Assembly: GCA_009760855.2 (NCBI GenBank)
Contig: WPIO01000016.1
Location: forward strand, 1,712,501-1,750,000
Reading direction: 5' to 3'
From: Cristatella mucedo
Taxonomy: Eukaryota > Bryozoa > Phylactolaemata > Cristatellidae
Length of the DNA stretch: 37,500 nt
Positions 10,683-20,284 of the stretch are shown piece after piece (the stretch's first letter is position 1; the number at the start of each line of letters is the position of its first letter). The translations under genes were made by a program, and so were the position numbers. The notes below the pieces were generated by a model that saw only the letters and a program-made list of their open reading frames with translations, did no database searches and was not told the origin of the DNA.

Positions 10683-10974
10683 CTTCTTCCAAGCGATCGC
10701 ACTTGCGCGTGCTGAGCTGCTGCTGACTGCTGTACTTGACCAGAGGACGCCCTGCAGCAGCGGTGGCACCGGAAGTGTGTGGTGACTCGTGGCCGAGCGT
10801 GCCGTCCGACGAGCAGCTGCGCTTAAGTGCGGACACTCTGGGTGGCGAGTCCGCCATAAATTTCATCATTTCAGCCATTTCGCTCCTTGACAACGAGCTG
10901 CGCCTGCGGCAGCAGGTTAGCAGGCACACCATAACCAGAGCGACGAAAAGTACGGACGCTGTATCGAAGGCTCC
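10683..10974 (-). CDS. SUCO: SUCO/Slp1-like gene, transmembrane-helix exon
   Basis: The acceptor is ATGTTTAATCCAG| and the donor GGAAGAAG|GTAGGT; phase 0 in, phase 1 out. It opens GAFDTASVLFVALVMVCL and continues LTCCRRRSS: one hydrophobic helix of about 17-20 residues capped by Cys-Cys and a basic cluster, as expected for the single C-terminal membrane anchor of SUCO with the tail on the cytoplasmic side. A Ser/Arg/Met-rich tail follows (SEMAEMMKFMADSPPRV, later SSQQQLSTRKCDRLEEG). The donor abuts a (GT)n run of about 37 bases at the start of the intron. The internal Met codons are not starts. Confidence 0.87.
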
Positions 10975-11151
10975 CTGGATTAAACATTAAGAAAAGACTC
11001 ACTGAAGCGTCGATTGCCCATTGGCTCGTGCAAACAGCAGCAGCAGCAGTCCGAAGCTGTTATATAAAGCCCAGCAAGGACGACTATAACGAGCCGTCCG
11101 AGGAAGCACAGCAGGCAGCCGTGGGCGGAGGGGCGCACTAGTATGTATATC

Positions 11152-11238
11152 ACCCGTAATAGCAAGCCGTGTCGGCCACGGACCGTCAGTGACGACGACA
11201 GAGGCGGCGTAGTGCGTCCACCGCTTGCTATTACGGGT
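11152..11238. repeat. Stem-loop with perfect 16-bp arms
   Basis: ACCCGTAATAGCAAGC at 11152-11167 is the exact reverse complement of GCTTGCTATTACGGGT at 11223-11238. The 55-base interior is GC-rich and has no recognised content. It lies in the intron upstream of the membrane-helix exon. It could be a short inverted-repeat element or a transcribed hairpin. Confidence 0.85.
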
Positions 11239-11381
11239 CGAAACTAGGCTTTCGGCAATGAAGGCATGCTATCGCTAATGTTTGCACTTAGTCATTTGAA
11301 ACTTTGTTGTCGCTCACTGCATCCGGCCAATGCCAACAGCAGCAGGTGCCAGGCTTCTTTGATGCCATGTGTGCATGCACA

Positions 11382-11509
<128 letters not shown>

Positions 11510-11599
11510 TGCACGCACGCACACACACGCGCACGCACGCACACGCACGCACACGCGCACACAGACAGGCACCCAAACACACGCACGCATCCACAGAAC

Positions 11600-13100
11600 A
11601 ACTCATACACAACACTTGCACAAATGGGTATGCAAACATGGCTACGTAGGGCCTAAACCCCGGGATACATTTGCTCACAGTTCTCACGCTTCGAGAACTT
11701 TCTGGGTCTTTGGTTCGAGTCAGGCGCAGGCAGTTCCTCGTTGCCTCGTTGCAGCAGGCAGGAGTGAGTGAGGCAGGAGTAAGAGCCGCTGGCGGCACAC
11801 ACTTCTGCAGCAACACAGACGAGCCTGAGCTGGGAGTCATAGGAGGGCTTTACTTTACTTTACTTTAAGCATGCTGTATAGAGAGCTTGCCTGCGTGGGA
11901 GGAGGATCACAACACTCGCTCGCTCACTGACCAAACGCCCACGCATGCACGCACAGCACACGGCCGGCAACATAACGGCTGCAGCAGCAGCAGCAGCAGC
12001 AAGCTGCCTGCCGGCAGCTTGCAGCAAGCTGCCTGCCGGCAGCTTGCTGCTGCTGAGGGACGGAGGATGGTGGAAAAAAGTCGCACGGGACACAGGAACA
12101 GCTACCGGAACACAGAGCCATTCTCCAGACGGCTCGACAGTTGCATAAACGGCCACAGTTGCTTCAGCACACACCGTAGGCCGGGCTACTGTTTACACGA
12201 AGGGGAGCTGCACACAATTAGCCGACCGGAGTGCAAGCACTCAAAGCACGAAGACAAACGCTGAGCGTTTCGTCGGCACCTGGCGACAAGCCCCAACAGG
12301 TGGCTAAATGCCCCGACAGGCATTTGGCCACAGGCTCCCCGGCAGACAGGTGGCAGGTGGGGCTACCAAGGCAGGGAGGGGTGCAGGCCACACTATGGTT
12401 CCCATGGCTTCGTACCCTATCCATTTGCAAAGCCGAGCTGGCAGAGAACTCACGCGTGCACACGCACAGGCACGTAGCACAAGAGGGCTGGCAGACTGGC
12501 AGAGGCAGCTCTGGCAAAGCTTCGATCAGCTACAGGCACATGGCCACATTGGCAGCAGCGATTATCGGAGCGCTCAGACAGTGCGGCCCCGCCGGCAAAG
12601 CTCCGCCCCACCCAGCTTAACGAATGCAACTGAATGCATACCAAGCGCAAGGGAACAGCATGGCATCAAACAGGATAAGTCACCACTGTTACCACCCGTT
12701 GGCAGATGGCATGCACCGCCAGCAGGTTTTAGGATCATGGTCGGTCGCCCGTCGCCACTTGAGCCGGTTCCTCAGATTTATGAGGCTGCGAATTAGAGAC
12801 CTATCCTACTCTCGAAGCAAGCCCAGACGATACACAGATGCAGATGCAGCTTGGTGCTACGAGAGAGCATCTTGCCTAGGAAGAAGCATCCCCTCCACCT
12901 CGTCATCGGTGTGAACTCTGATCAGGAGCTCGAACCGCACCCCCCCCCCCAATTTAAGACATTTGCCAATCGGCCGAACCGATAGGAAGCATGTCGAAAA
13001 GGCACAGGGCACAGGGACTACGTGTGCCAATGACCAGCCGATAATTGTCGATCCTGGTTTACTGCGAAAAAGACCGCACAAGACAAGAAGCAACACCAAC
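11600..13100. other. GC-rich intron portion, no recognised gene
   Basis: It contains palindromic repeats at 11984-12055 and 12301-12330, a C10 run at 12941-12950 and many short frames in all directions. No frame has splice sites in phase with the SUCO-like gene and a recognisable motif, so I call no exon. Confidence 0.45.
11984..12055. repeat. Tandemly duplicated perfect hairpin flanked by GCA/TGC runs
   Basis: The 24-base unit GCAAGCTGCC-TGCC-GGCAGCTTGC (10-bp stem, 4-base loop) occurs at 11999-12022 and 12024-12047. GCAGCAGCA lies before and TGCTGCTG after, so the whole 72 bases can fold into one long imperfect stem as well as two short ones. Confidence 0.9.
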
Positions 13101-13102
13101 AC

Positions 13103-16080
13103 AAATAATAATTAAATATGCATAGCACCATCAAAATAACTTGATCTCTTTCTAGACACTTCACATACCCTGTATAGGAAGCATGATCATATGGTTTGCA
13201 GTGGCACACACAACATGAACAATCATAACATGTTTAAAAGTAAAGCGATCAGGATCAGCATGCTAGCATGGTCAGTGGCAGCGTGCACAGTGTCGGCAAG
13301 CAAAAAAAAAACATAAAGGACGAATCACAGGGACCCAATAAATGTTGTCATAAATAGGTGCGTGATTAGTTTCTTTTTAAATGTGGTCAGATCAGGAAAT
13401 CTCGTGACACAAGCCGGGAGTGTATTCCAGGTTTTGGGAGCGTACGAACTATATGCTTGGTCTTCAAAGGATTTGAGGTTTGTACGAGGTGCAGTTAAAC
13501 ACTGAGATGCCGAAAAGCGGGTGGAACGATGCTTAGCCTGGTGGGAGAGAAGATCTGATATGTAGGCTGGAGCCGAAGAATGAAATGACCTAATAGTGAG
13601 CGACAAAACCTTGAAGTCAATGCGTTGCTTGACTGGTAGCCAGTGCAGGTCGGCGAGAAGTGGTGTGATGTGGCAACTGCGCCGCTCACGACAGACAAGC
13701 CTAGCTGCAGAGTTTTGCTCCAACTGTAAGCGCCTGGGTGAACAGGCCGGTAAACCAGCAAGCAGTGAGTTACACAAGTCAAGACGGGGTGTCACAAATG
13801 AACAGACTCATTTAGATGTAGTATCCCTGTCTAAATAAGCCCGAATTTTAGCAGTGTTACCTAGCTGAAAGTAGGCAGTCTTGACTGTGGAGCTGATGTA
13901 GGTCGTCTAACCAAAGGTCACTCTGGAACATGACACACAGATTTCGTACAGATTCAACAGGAGATATGGTGGCAGAGCCGATTTTGAGCGTTAGCCTTTC
14001 CAATTTCTGAATCACGTTTGGTTTGCCCAAAACTAGTAAGTTGAATTTATCATCATTCGATTTAAGAAAATTTGCTGCCATTCAATTGTGGATGTCATCA
14101 ATACATGCAGGGAGTTGAGAGAATTCGAAGTGCTGGAGGACTGGGAAGGATCATAGCCAAACTTTAACTGGGTGACATCTGCAAAGAAGTGAAAGCCTAG
14201 ATTGGGCCTGGCAATCACATCTTCAAGAGGGAGATTATGAACCGTGAAAAGAAGTAGACCAAGCATAGAGCCCTGAGGTAACCATACTTCAGTGATTCCT
14301 CAGATGATCTTTCTCCATTTACATCAATACTCTGGAGTTTCCACTGAGATATGGCCTGAACCAATGCAGTGCAGTGCCAGTGATGCCCAGGCGAGATGGG
14401 AGGTGCTCAAGAAGGACCTGGTGATCAATAGTATCAAAAGCTGCCAAAAGATCGACCAAAACAAGCAGAGATACTCTATCTAAGTCTGCATTCCTGAGAA
14501 GGTCGCTATGCACCCTAAACAATGCTGGCTTTATGGAGTGATAAGCTCTAAAACCAGACTGGAACTTATCGGCTAGATTTGAAGTTTCACTTTAAGAGTT
14601 CAGCCGGTCTGCCACAATTCGTTCCAGCGTCCTTTATAGGAACGATAGAAGAGAGACTGGCTTTGAGTTGCTCAAGCACTTTTGGTCTAGTGTTGCTTCT
14701 TTAAGTAGTGGCCTGACTAAAGCCTTTTTGAAAGGTTCTGAGACATGACCTGAGGCTAATGACTTTGTTATAATATTAGTGTTATGCATGGCAGCAGCAG
14801 ATCTATGCATCGCAGAAGCAGAAAAGTGAAAATAGAGGACTCGTTGTCTTTTTTGATTGGGATATAAATTTCAGGATGAGGTCACTCGTGGCCTCCTTGA
14901 ATGCAGACATTGAGGCCTGCAGGGAATTGAGAGACAAAAGTGGAATGCTGCCTCTCTGATCTTGTCTATCTTGCTGACAAAGAAGCTAGAGAAGCGATCA
15001 GCTATATCATCACAAGGACCACTAGATGGTTATAATAATAATAATAATTATTATTATTATTATTATCATTATAATGCACTTGATAAAGCACCCTCAGAAA
15101 ACTCAATCTCTTTCTAGGTGCTTTACATTTGCTTCAAAGTGAAACACGATTGAGTGGTGAGTAATATGGTTGATCGTGGACATCAGCATTTTTAATTGTG
15201 CATCAGTGATTCAATGTTTTTTATAAGAGCTAGACTTGGTCTTTCCTAGGATCGATTGGTGTGATCTACAATAGACCTCACATGCCTGTCGATGGACAGT
15301 CAGTCCTGATCTTTTGAATGTTTTTTTTCAAGCTTGTGCTTAGTAGACCTAGCTAGTTAAATGTTTGCGGTAAATCGTAGGCTGCCTGGGCAAGGGCGCA
15401 CATTCACATTATGTGTTATGTCAGCTTTGTCAGAGGTGCGAACTCGTCGAGCGTGTCAGTCGTGTTGTAACTCTAAGTCATGTTGTAGCTCTAAAAATGA
15501 TGACAGGTCGAAAGCAGCAGGGGCAAAGAAGATATTCTGGCACGGACAGCATAGATGTCAAGGGTCTTGAGGTTAGGCGATTCACATATGACTTCAGATG
15601 CGGAGGAGGGCATGCACCGTATATTGAATTAAATTTGCTTGTGGTCGGATAAGCAGAATTCGGTAATCGGTGATGATAACATACAGTTGTAAAAGCAAAT
15701 ATGGTCTAGTGCGTGACCCTTGATGCGAATAGGTCATGCACATGAGCCCCAAGAGAAAATGAGTCAGTCAGTGCACGAAATTCGGCACCTTAGGTGTCAG
15801 ATAAGTTATCAAAACGAATGTTAAAATTACCAATAACAAAGAACGATTGATTTCTTGCACACATAATCGAAAAGGAAATCTGGAAATGTGAGATAATGGA
15901 GGACTTGGTACCCGGGGCGATAGGCCACCATTGCCACCATTGGCAGCTTGTTGTAGGATGAACTAAAAAAATTAGAGATTCGAAAGTCTTCTGCTTCGAG
16001 GAGACTGCAAAGGCTTTGCAAGTAAGGGATTAACATGTCAAACCATTGCAACTTCACTATTTTGATCTATTTAGGGGTAT
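13103..16080 (-). mobile_element. LINE family 1, longest copy: endonuclease and reverse transcriptase remnants
   Basis: Read on the minus strand. At about 15900-15800 an AP-endonuclease-type segment reads MVAYRPGYQ...FVIGNFNIR (GDFNIH motif, D changed to N here). Later come an LDHI-like and an SDH-like piece. RT follows from about 14680 to 14000: GFRAYHS-like, VSLLVLVDLLAAFDTIDHQV (family F/L-L-D-L-S-A-A-F-D-T-V-D-H), GTALHWFRPYLSG, then the C-terminal domain at 13795-13325 (DLCNSLLAGLP, ADLHWLPVKQRIDFKVLSL, TFKKKLITHLF). The diverged tail is at 13103-13175. Frames are broken many times, and a second family 1 tail is inserted at 15031-15175. The organisation is that of the CR1/L2/jockey supergroup; the exact clade needs a tree. 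Confidence 0.85.
15031..15175 (-). mobile_element. LINE family 1 tail nested in an older family 1 copy
   Basis: (AAT)n, then AATGCACTTGATAAAGCACC, CTCAGAAAACTCAATCTCTT, TCTAGGTGCTTTACATTTGC and AACACGATTGAGTGGTGAG: the reverse complement of the family 3' end. The host LINE continues on both sides. Confidence 0.85.
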
Positions 16081-16349
16081 ACAGAAGGAGAAGCCTATCG
16101 GGGCTTCGTCGGTCACAATCGGGTAGTTAGCCGATTTCAGCAAGTTAGCCCATTTCAGCCACGTCTCTCGGTCGAGGCGAGCAATGAGGGAAGAGAGATT
16201 GCACAGCAGCTTCAGCTAAGCAATTAGCCACCAAGAAGGCCTGATCTGACCAAGGAAAGCCATTACCCCCTGTGATACCCATGCGATCATCTATTTCGAC
16301 TTCGGGTTATACCAACTTTCAAAAGTGGCACCACTATTCAACGTGTTGC

Positions 16350-16735
16350 AAATAATAATAATAATATTATTATTAATAATAATAATGCACTTGATAAAGT
16401 GCCCTCAGAGAACTTAATCTCTCTCTCTAGGCACTTTACATTTGCTGTAAAGGGAAATGCAATTGAATGGTTAAGTAAAATTATGCTTGATAAACAAACA
16501 AAATGAATAACATGGTTAGGGGTGACATGCACAGGGTCAGCATGCAAATGTGGTTAGTGGCAGCATGCACAGTCAGCAGGCATAAGCACGTGAAGGACGA
16601 ATCACGGGGACTCACTAAATGCTGTCCTAAATAGGTGTGTTTTTAAGTTCCTTTTAAATGTGGTCAGGTCAGGGGATGTTCTGACGCATGTCGGGAGGGA
16701 GTTACAGGCTTTGGGAGCATACGAACTAAATTCAT
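16350..16735 (-). mobile_element. LINE family 1, 3' end (RT tip, 3' UTR, tail)
   Basis: (AAT)n and the hairpin GATAAAGTGCCCTCAGAGAA / TCTCTAGGCACTTTACATT, then the 3' UTR and the segment encoding SSYAPKACNSLPTCV and TFKRNLKTHLF on the minus strand (16602-16799). A 5'-truncated copy. Confidence 0.85.
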
Positions 16736-16829
16736 CAATATCAGTAATATCTTCATTACATGTGTGCAAGTAGTATAGTGACTTTGAGAAATAAGGCACT
16801 ATCTCCTAATACCTCAGGTCCTCCTTCTG

Positions 16830-17425
16830 TATGGGTGCCATAAGACACTGGAACACTGGAGCAAACTCGGCAGCCTCGACTCGTCTGTCATAGACTTTGC
16901 CACTTTGCCACGCTACTGCACCACTTCTCACCGACCTGCACAGACTCTCCATCAAGGAGCAGCATAACGATTTCATAACTCCACTTACTCATGATTAGGT
17001 CACATCATTCCTTTGCTCCAGCCCTTCAATCTGAACTACTTCCTAGTCAGGCCAGGCACAGTGCCACCCGCTGTTCTGACTCGAGTCGACCATCTGCGCC
17101 TCGAACACCCCACAAATCCGTAGAAAACTGTGTCTGCCCTGCTCCCAGAAGCCCATAACTTGCTTCCGACAGACGTCACGACAGCGACCGACTTAACAAT
17201 ATTTAAAAAGAAGCTAAAACCGCACCCACTCCTAAAAGCGTTGCTAAGTCCGTGTGAACTGTGTTTTGTGTGCTTGAACGAGCTGGCAGCATGCATGCTC
17301 TCACTAGCAGTCAGTTGACTTCCGCTTCCTTTCCAGCACACGTCAAGTGCCTAGAAATAATTTGGCTCTCTTGCGGGTACTATGTAAGTGGTTCATTGTT
17401 AACCTTATTTTTATTATTAGAACAA
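16830..17425 (+). mobile_element. LINE family 1 relative (diverged subfamily), 3' end
   Basis: The RT C-terminal tip can be read as ALLPEAHNLLPTDVTTATD and LTIFKKKLKPHPLLKAL, followed by a 3' UTR and the hairpin remnant GTCAAGTGCCTAGAAATAAT / TCTTGCGGGTACTATGTAAG with (TTATT)n. The tail matches 32985-33090 better than the main family, which suggests a separate subfamily. Confidence 0.75.
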
Positions 17426-17606
17426 GGAGCCCACAATCGCCAGCCACGTGATACTGGCACGAGTTAGCCACTGGACGCACTGGATACTGGATATGGACAG
17501 CAAAAGCTTCCGGTCAACGCGCGTGCAGCCAAGCTACCACGAGCCCGACGTCAAGCGCCACCTGGCTGCAAGGAGTTGCAGCAGCTCAAGCAGCGATAGG
17601 ACTCAC

Positions 17607-17711
17607 GTGGTTATGAAGCGTGGCGATGTATGCAGATTGGTTGTGCACCAGGCTGGATATCTCACGGAGCTCCGACCTCAGCACATTCATCTCGTGAACG
17701 TGAGTCGCCTC
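17607..17711 (-). CDS. SUCO: SUCO/Slp1-like gene, second heptad exon before the membrane helix
   Basis: The acceptor is CATTGCTCTGTAG| and the donor CATAACCAC|GTGAGT; phase 0 in, phase 0 out, exactly 35 codons. It reads EATHVHEMNVLRSELREISS then LVHNQSAYIATLHNH. The spacing of Leu/Ile/Val and the E-L-R-E-I core parallel vertebrate SUCO just before its membrane span (V-x-x-L...V-x-E-L-K-R-E-V-x-D-R-Q-S-Y). It lies between the YLEEMSRKYRKQ exon and the membrane-helix exon with matching phases on both sides. An alternative acceptor closer to the internal ATG would shorten it by about seven residues. Confidence 0.85.
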
Positions 17712-17757
17712 CTACAGAGCAATGCCTTGCATTTTTTAACTGCACGCTGAGCTTCTG

Positions 17758-17820
17758 ATATGTGTGTGTGTGTGTGCGCGTGCGTGCGTGCATGCATGCA
17801 TGCATGCACGCATGCATGCA

Positions 17821-17852
<32 letters not shown>
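17758..17852. repeat. Compound microsatellite (TG)n-(TGCA)n-(TA)n
   Basis: TG units, then TGCG/CATG tetranucleotide units and about 14 TA units, ending in AATGCATGC. It lies in the intron just upstream of the exon at 17607-17711. Confidence 0.95.
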
Positions 17853-17854
<2 letters not shown>

Positions 17855-17861
17855 GCATGCT

Positions 17862-18440
17862 ACACATGTAAAAGCAGCCGATTTTAAAGTGTAGCGGGTA
17901 TCTCTCTAAACACGGTGCACTCGGCAGGCAGTTTGCTTCTCCAACGCCAGCCCCGGGTGCAGACGTGTATTCATCAGCAGAATATCATTTGCAGCCACAG
18001 AGAGGAGAGATCGGCCAGTTGCCAGTGCACCAACACAATAACAGCAATATATAATGTCACAATATCAAATATTATAATATAAACAATATCATAAAAACCA
18101 CCCTTGTAGAACTCTAAGAGCACTAAACCTCTTTATAGTCACTTCACAATGGCTTAAAATGAAGCGCAAAGCATTATAACTGGTTAGTGATAATAACGCC
18201 TACAATTGCAGGTCGTAAAAAGAGTTGGGTTGTGAAAGATAGAAAAAGAGAAGAGAGAGCGAAGAGTGGGAGACGGACAGAGCTATGGAAGTATGGACAT
18301 CCTAAATGTGCGTATTAATTTGGCCTGGAACCCTAAGCTCCCGAAATTCTAACATCACGGCAATCCAAGTCAATTAAAAGCAAGGCATGCATTTGATAAG
18401 CAGATCTTACCACGATGGACATGAAAAATCAAGATTATAC
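17862..18440. other. Intron stretch; possible decayed LINE tail at 18095-18180
   Basis: Mostly unrecognised. CACCCTTGTAGAACTC, ACCTCTTTATAGTCACTTCA has the order of a heavily diverged reverse family 1 tail (CACCCTCAGAGAACT, ATCTCTTTCTAGGCACTTTA). I would not rely on it. Confidence 0.3.
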
Positions 18441-18444
18441 ATAA

Positions 18445-18765
18445 TATATAATGCATCTGTATAGTGCTCCAAGAGAACTTATTCTCTGACCAGGCGCTCC
18501 AATTGCGCTACAGGGCTCAAGCCCACGACCATCAAAAAAATATAAAAATATAATTCATTCATATAGCGCCACAAGAGAACTTACTCTCTATTCAGGCGCT
18601 TCTTACATGCCTCGGGGCTCGAGCCCACGACCTCAGCCAGACCTTGGTCGGGGCGAGCACCTTAACCACTAGACCAAACCAGCTCGGCGCCTCAAATATG
18701 TTCACCTTGCTTGACATCGGTTAGGGCAAGCACCTTAACCACTGGGCCAAACCAGCGCGTCGAGA
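18445..18765 (-). mobile_element. Older SINE A copy, split by a younger SINE A
   Basis: On the minus strand the head (TGGCCCAGTGGTTAAGGTGC, 18750-18720) and the tail plus B box (18533-18445) are separated by a complete SINE A at 18534-18699. The break falls between B box and A box, and the halves are collinear. The tail shows the hairpin AGCGCCTGGTCAGAGAATAA / TTCTCTTGGAGCACTATACA. Confidence 0.8.
18534..18699 (-). mobile_element. SINE A copy, best preserved
   Basis: Minus strand: A box TGGTTTGGTCTAGTGGTTAA, B box GTCGTGGGCTCGAGCCCCG, body GGCATGTAAGAAGCGCCTGA, hairpin ATAGAGAGTAAGTTCTCTTG and TGGCGCTATATGAATGAATT, ending in (ATATTTTT)n. It is inserted within another SINE A and retains the best-paired hairpin of the four copies, so it is probably the youngest here. 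Confidence 0.9.
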
Positions 18766-19300
18766 TTGCTGGGCATGGGCTGCAATTCCCCAAAGCCTCC
18801 AAATGCTACCAAAAGACAAAAACGGAACATCATTGGCCACGACAATTTCACTGACGTCCGAAAATTGTGCGCCAGCATTGGCACTCCGGCATCTTGGTCG
18901 GATATCAGCAGCCATACAAACTTCTTCTCTAACAGAGAGTGTGTTCAACTTAACGCATTGCATAGGCCACGGTAAATTCTTTGATTTTGAAAAATAATAA
19001 ATCCTGCAGAGGCCGAGCTAAGCAGTGCAGCTGACTGCCCTGAATGCAGACTTCACAGCGCAAAAGTGCACGTGTTCGGCTGCGTGCGCGGCTGCAATGC
19101 ACTCCTATGGAAATCGCAGGGGCAACACTCAAACGCCAGGTTTTTTCTGCAAGCAGCCATGCCGGTGGCATCAATGCCGTCCCGGTTGTGAAGCATATCT
19201 TAGCGCGCCCATAGGAGCACACCTAAGGGCGGCATAGGCGGTGGCGGCTGACGGCGGCGGCAGGCTGCTGCTACTGCCACGCAATGGGTCCTGCACTGAC

Positions 19301-19412
19301 CTGCACCTGCGCTTCGGTGCTCAGCTTGTTCAGCAGGTCTATGGTGGCATTGAGCGCCCTCTGTAGCTCCTCTTTCTGCTTCCTGTACTTGCGGCTCATT
19401 TCCTCCAGATAG
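19301..19412 (-). CDS. SUCO: SUCO/Slp1-like gene, coiled-coil exon (YLEEMSRKYRKQ)
   Basis: The acceptor is GCTTTTTAAG| and the donor GTGCAG|GTCAGT; phase 2 in, phase 0 out, 112 bases. Its first base completes the Arg codon of the previous exon, giving R-YLEEMSRKYRKQ, then KEELQRALNATIDLLNKL and STEAQVQ. This is nearly the vertebrate SUCO coiled-coil signature ([24 protein letters not shown]). The segment is predicted to be luminal and to form a parallel coiled coil upstream of the membrane helix. No start codon or complete frame exists here, so the exon is easy to miss; the splice phases and the match make it secure. Confidence 0.92.
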
Positions 19413-19799
19413 CTTAAAAAGCACGCAGGCGGCTAGCTAAAGATGGCGCGGGCGATCGCTCGAGCAATTCAGGACGCATATGCAGCAAGCCATTAACCGG
19501 TACCGGACGAAGAAGGACAGAGACGGAAGTCAAAAGAAGCAGCATGTAAGCCATCGACGATATTACTAATCGTATTACTGATCGAGCATTTGTAGAGCAC
19601 CATTAGAGAAATACGTCAATCCCTAGGGGGCTTCATTTACACATCGATTCGTTAGCCATGGCAACAAGAGGAATTGCAGTGTCCGCAAGGGAAAGGGAAA
19701 TGCTGGAAGGACACATTAGGTCAAAGAATTAACTGCAAGTAAAATGTCTCCAGCTTCGCTTTAAATGCCTGCACGTCTATGAGGATGTCGGGAATTCCA

Positions 19800-20200
19800 T
19801 CAGCAGACAGGCGCGTACGTATGTACGTAGCTCGATCTGTAACTTGACAAAGTCGCACAAGGACTATATGTGGGTGATACGCTGGATAGTTTTCCATAGC
19901 ACGCTCAAAGCCTAAGCAGCCATCGGTAGGCATTCGGTAGCCGACAGAATTAATCTCACATAGGGAGAGAGACAACATAGAGAGAAAGTGAGAAGCATAT
20001 CTGAGTCGCGAGGGCAGTCGAGGAACACTTGAGTAGCATGGAAGTACCAGTGCATGACTGCTGGAAAGGCTGTGCCGCAGATGGCAGCAGAAGAGAAGTT
20101 GTCGTTGCTTAAGAATTGAGAAAGTGAGTTCACAGCCCTTAACCTGCAGAGCAAAAGCTTCTGCCGTGCACGGTCTTTAAGTGAGAGAATGGAGCTATTA
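19800..20200 (-). mobile_element. LINE family 2, 3' end, reverse
   Basis: Minus-strand blocks in the family order: GACAACTTCTCTTCTGCTGC (as at 29735), TGCTACTC-type, CACTTTCTCTCTATGTTGTC, TCGGCTACCGAATGCCTACC, GCTGCTTAGGCTTTGAGCGT, ACTATCCAGCGTATCACCC and GACTTTGTCAAGTTACAGAT, then ACGTACATACGTAC. No intact frame. Confidence 0.75.
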
Positions 20201-20284
20201 ATTTGCTGTCCGTGGAGCTGACCCGATGAGGATGAGGATGAGGCTGAGCCGGGTGCTGTAGCTCAGCTAGGTATGAACAAGCCA

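Noticed and set aside
11152-11238. MicroRNA precursor
   Set aside because: The 55-base loop is much larger than typical and the stem only 16 bp; nothing supports processing.
12941-12950. C10 run as a functional G-quadruplex
   Set aside because: A single homopolymer run without the spaced G-tracts a quadruplex needs.
13325-13795. 156-codon minus-strand frame as a host gene
   Set aside because: It is the RT C-terminal domain of a LINE family 1 copy; the same sequence recurs, decayed, at several places in the window.
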